From positions 86,247-150,246 of the forward strand of contig CASFVA010000036.1 in NCBI GenBank assembly GCA_949298075.1: DNA of 64,000 nucleotides. The letters run 5' to 3'. This DNA comes from an uncultured Lentisphaeria bacterium. GTDB taxonomy: Bacteria; Verrucomicrobiota; Lentisphaeria; Victivallales; Victivallaceae. How positions within the stretch are numbered: the stretch's first letter is position 1; every line of letters begins with the position of its first letter. Below the pieces are notes generated by a model. The model worked only from the letters and a program-made list of their open reading frames with translations, did not search any database and was not told the origin of the DNA. The translations under genes were made by a program, and so were the position numbers. This document shows, piece by piece, positions 62,694 to 64,000 of the stretch.

Positions 62694-64000
62694 ATGACGG
62701 GACGGAAAAAAGTGATGACGGCCACGACAGACCTGATGCGCAAGCTGGCGGTCGGAGTGGTTCTGGTGCTGGCTGCGGTTTCCGGGGCGGCCGGCGATAC
62801 CGGCCGGTTTCCGGAATTCAATGAAATTCCGACGGAATTGCTTTTCCCGAAAAATGCGCAGATTTCAGTGGATCGGCACGGCAACCTGCTCTTCAATGGA
62901 GCGCCGCGGCATCTGATCGGCACGGAGATCGGATTGCAGCAGCTTGCCGCCGACTTGCGGCCGAGTGCCGGTTACGACCGCAAGCTGTACCGCTGGCTCT
63001 ACGAAGAGACGCTCAACTACGAAAACAGCCAGCGGCTGGGACTGGACAGCGTGGCGGTCTTCATTCCCGACTGGTGGATCAAAACCGTGGAACCGGCGGA
63101 CCGGCCGCAATACTTCCGTGATCCCGCCAACGATGCGATGATCCGGACGGTGCTGACCAGCGGACTGCCGATTTTAGCGGATTTTACCTGCTTTCCCTGG
63201 CGGCATGGCCGGCTGACCCGGCCGGCTCTGCGGCATGTGCTGCCGGCGGAGGCGTTCAACTCCATGGATGGCAAAACCGGCAACCACTGGGTGCCGTATA
63301 ATATTTTTCATCCGGCGGCGCGGGAGATTTACCGGCGCTACTGGCAGTTCGGCGCCCGGTTGATGCGTGATTATCAGGCGACGGTGTTGGCGTATGAACT
63401 TTTCAACGAACCGGCGTACAACGATCCGAGCCCATACAACCGGAAACTGTTTGCAGAGTTTCTCCGGCGGAAATACGGCTCCCCGGCGGAAATGAACCGA
63501 GTCTGGCGCAGCCGTTATGAATCGTTCGAGGCGGCGGCCGCGTTCAAGGCGCAGAGCGAATTTCCGGGACTGGCGGTGGACTGGGGCAAATTCCTGGAAG
63601 CCGGTTTTACTGACCTGGCCCGGCTTGGAGTCGCGGCGATCCGGGAGATTGATCCGCAGGCCCGGATTACTTTCCAGATGCTGGGGTACAACTGCTACCG
63701 CACCTTGCCCAACACCAACATCAATATCTTTGAAATCAACCGGTTCATGGACGTGATCTCCACGTCGACGGTCGGTGGAGTCTACGTTGAGAGCGCGGTC
63801 CTTGATCCGCCGCCGGCGGCGGTGGAGGCGCCCTCCAACGCCACCTCGATCGGAGAAGGCAGTTTGGAGCGTCACTTTTACCGGTGCATTGCCCCGGGCA
63901 AGCCGATAGTCAATCCCGAGGCTTATTTCCCCAACAATCCGGCGGTGCTGCTGGGTAAATTGTGGATCGATCTGCTGCGGGGCAGTTCGGCCGACTATAT
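62694..64000 (+). CDS. GH-A clan-like secreted hydrolase, cut by the window end
   Basis: At least 435 residues; the frame is open to the end. Two in-frame ATGs (62715, 62736) are alternative starts; the signal peptide MRKLAVGVVLVLAAVSGAAG begins at 62736. The protein then has the layout of a beta-galactosidase/GH5-42-like barrel: LLFPKNAQISVDRHGNLLFNGAPRHLIGTE is the N-terminal region, with YELFNEPAYNDPSPYN giving a candidate proton-donor Glu and GKPIVNPEAYFPNN a candidate nucleophile. Substrate unknown. It follows the small secreted protein gene directly. Confidence 0.75.
   Translation, partial: MTGRKKVMTATTDLMRKLAVGVVLVLAAVSGAAGDTGRFPEFNEIPTELLFPKNAQISVDRHGNLLFNGAPRHLIGTEIGLQQLAADLRPSAGYDRKLYRWLYEETLNYENSQRLGLDSVAVFIPDWWIKTVEPADRPQYFRDPANDAMIRTVLTSGLPILADFTCFPWRHGRLTRPALRHVLPAEAFNSMDGKTGNHWVPYNIFHPAAREIYRRYWQFGARLMRDYQATVLAYELFNEPAYNDPSPYNRKLFAEFLRRKYGSPAEMNRVWRSRYESFEAAAAFKAQSEFPGLAVDWGKFLEAGFTDLARLGVAAIREIDPQARITFQMLGYNCYRTLPNTNINIFEINRFMDVISTSTVGGVYVESAVLDPPPAAVEAPSNATSIGEGSLERHFYRCIAPGKPIVNPEAYFPNNPAVLLGKLWIDLLRGSSADY

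Overview
The window is about 62% G+C, densely coded, and most likely comes from a member of the Lentisphaerota (Victivallis-like) or a close PVC relative. The signs are many secreted or cytosolic glycoside hydrolases, pseudopilin-like proteins with the [20 protein letters not shown] leader sitting beside carbohydrate genes, several AraC-type regulators, a sodium:solute symporter, and bacterial core genes (ftsK, serA, purL, ilvC, rplM-rpsI). This is inference from family content; no rRNA is present to confirm it.

Layout. 1-7885 (+): a translationally coupled carbohydrate operon with a partial gene, a GH5-like hydrolase broken by a frameshift or split in two, a small secreted protein, a 1041-aa LamG-plus-hydrolase protein and a CBM9-like protein, closed by a terminator at 8036-8080. 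8074-10806: a paralogue of the small secreted protein (-) and a GH36-like enzyme (+). 10954-18093 (+): housekeeping genes (serA, an unknown gene, purL, a small sigma-70 factor, a dus enzyme). 18024-22385 (-): plsY and two envelope-polysaccharide membrane proteins. 22467-29362 (+): M24 peptidase, ftsK behind a repeat-bearing leader, a RodZ-like protein and a lipoprotein made of short Pro/Trp repeats. 29416-33351 (+): aroQ, then accB-accC-Asp23/Gls24-AmaP-like-maf. 33530-35629 (+): a beta-helix protein.

35704-43150 is a catabolic island: an operon on the minus strand (FAD oxidoreductase, pseudopilin, PL26-type rhamnogalacturonan lyase-like protein, symporter) divergent from a PocR-like/AraC regulator. 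43199-46229 is a sialic-acid island (N-acetylneuraminate lyase-like aldolase and sialidase) divergent from another AraC regulator. 46287-56450 holds an orphan gene, a MacAB-like exporter, a phosphodiester glycosidase, ilvC, an EamA protein, an AraC regulator, hpt and a MATE transporter. 56451-57446 is rplM-rpsI followed by tRNA-Arg(ACG). 57630-64000 is another carbohydrate region: AraC regulator, GH36 alpha-galactosidase, pseudopilin, a small secreted protein and a truncated GH-A-like hydrolase.

Across the window nearly every gene cluster is preceded by a promoter of the form TTGnnn-N16/17-TATATT, and this was used to choose several start codons. The most unusual signals are the Pro/Trp-repeat lipoprotein, the repeats and hairpin upstream of ftsK, the pseudopilin inside a pectin-type operon under a PocR-like regulator, a signal-less sialidase, and paired inverted motifs upstream of the two GH36 genes.
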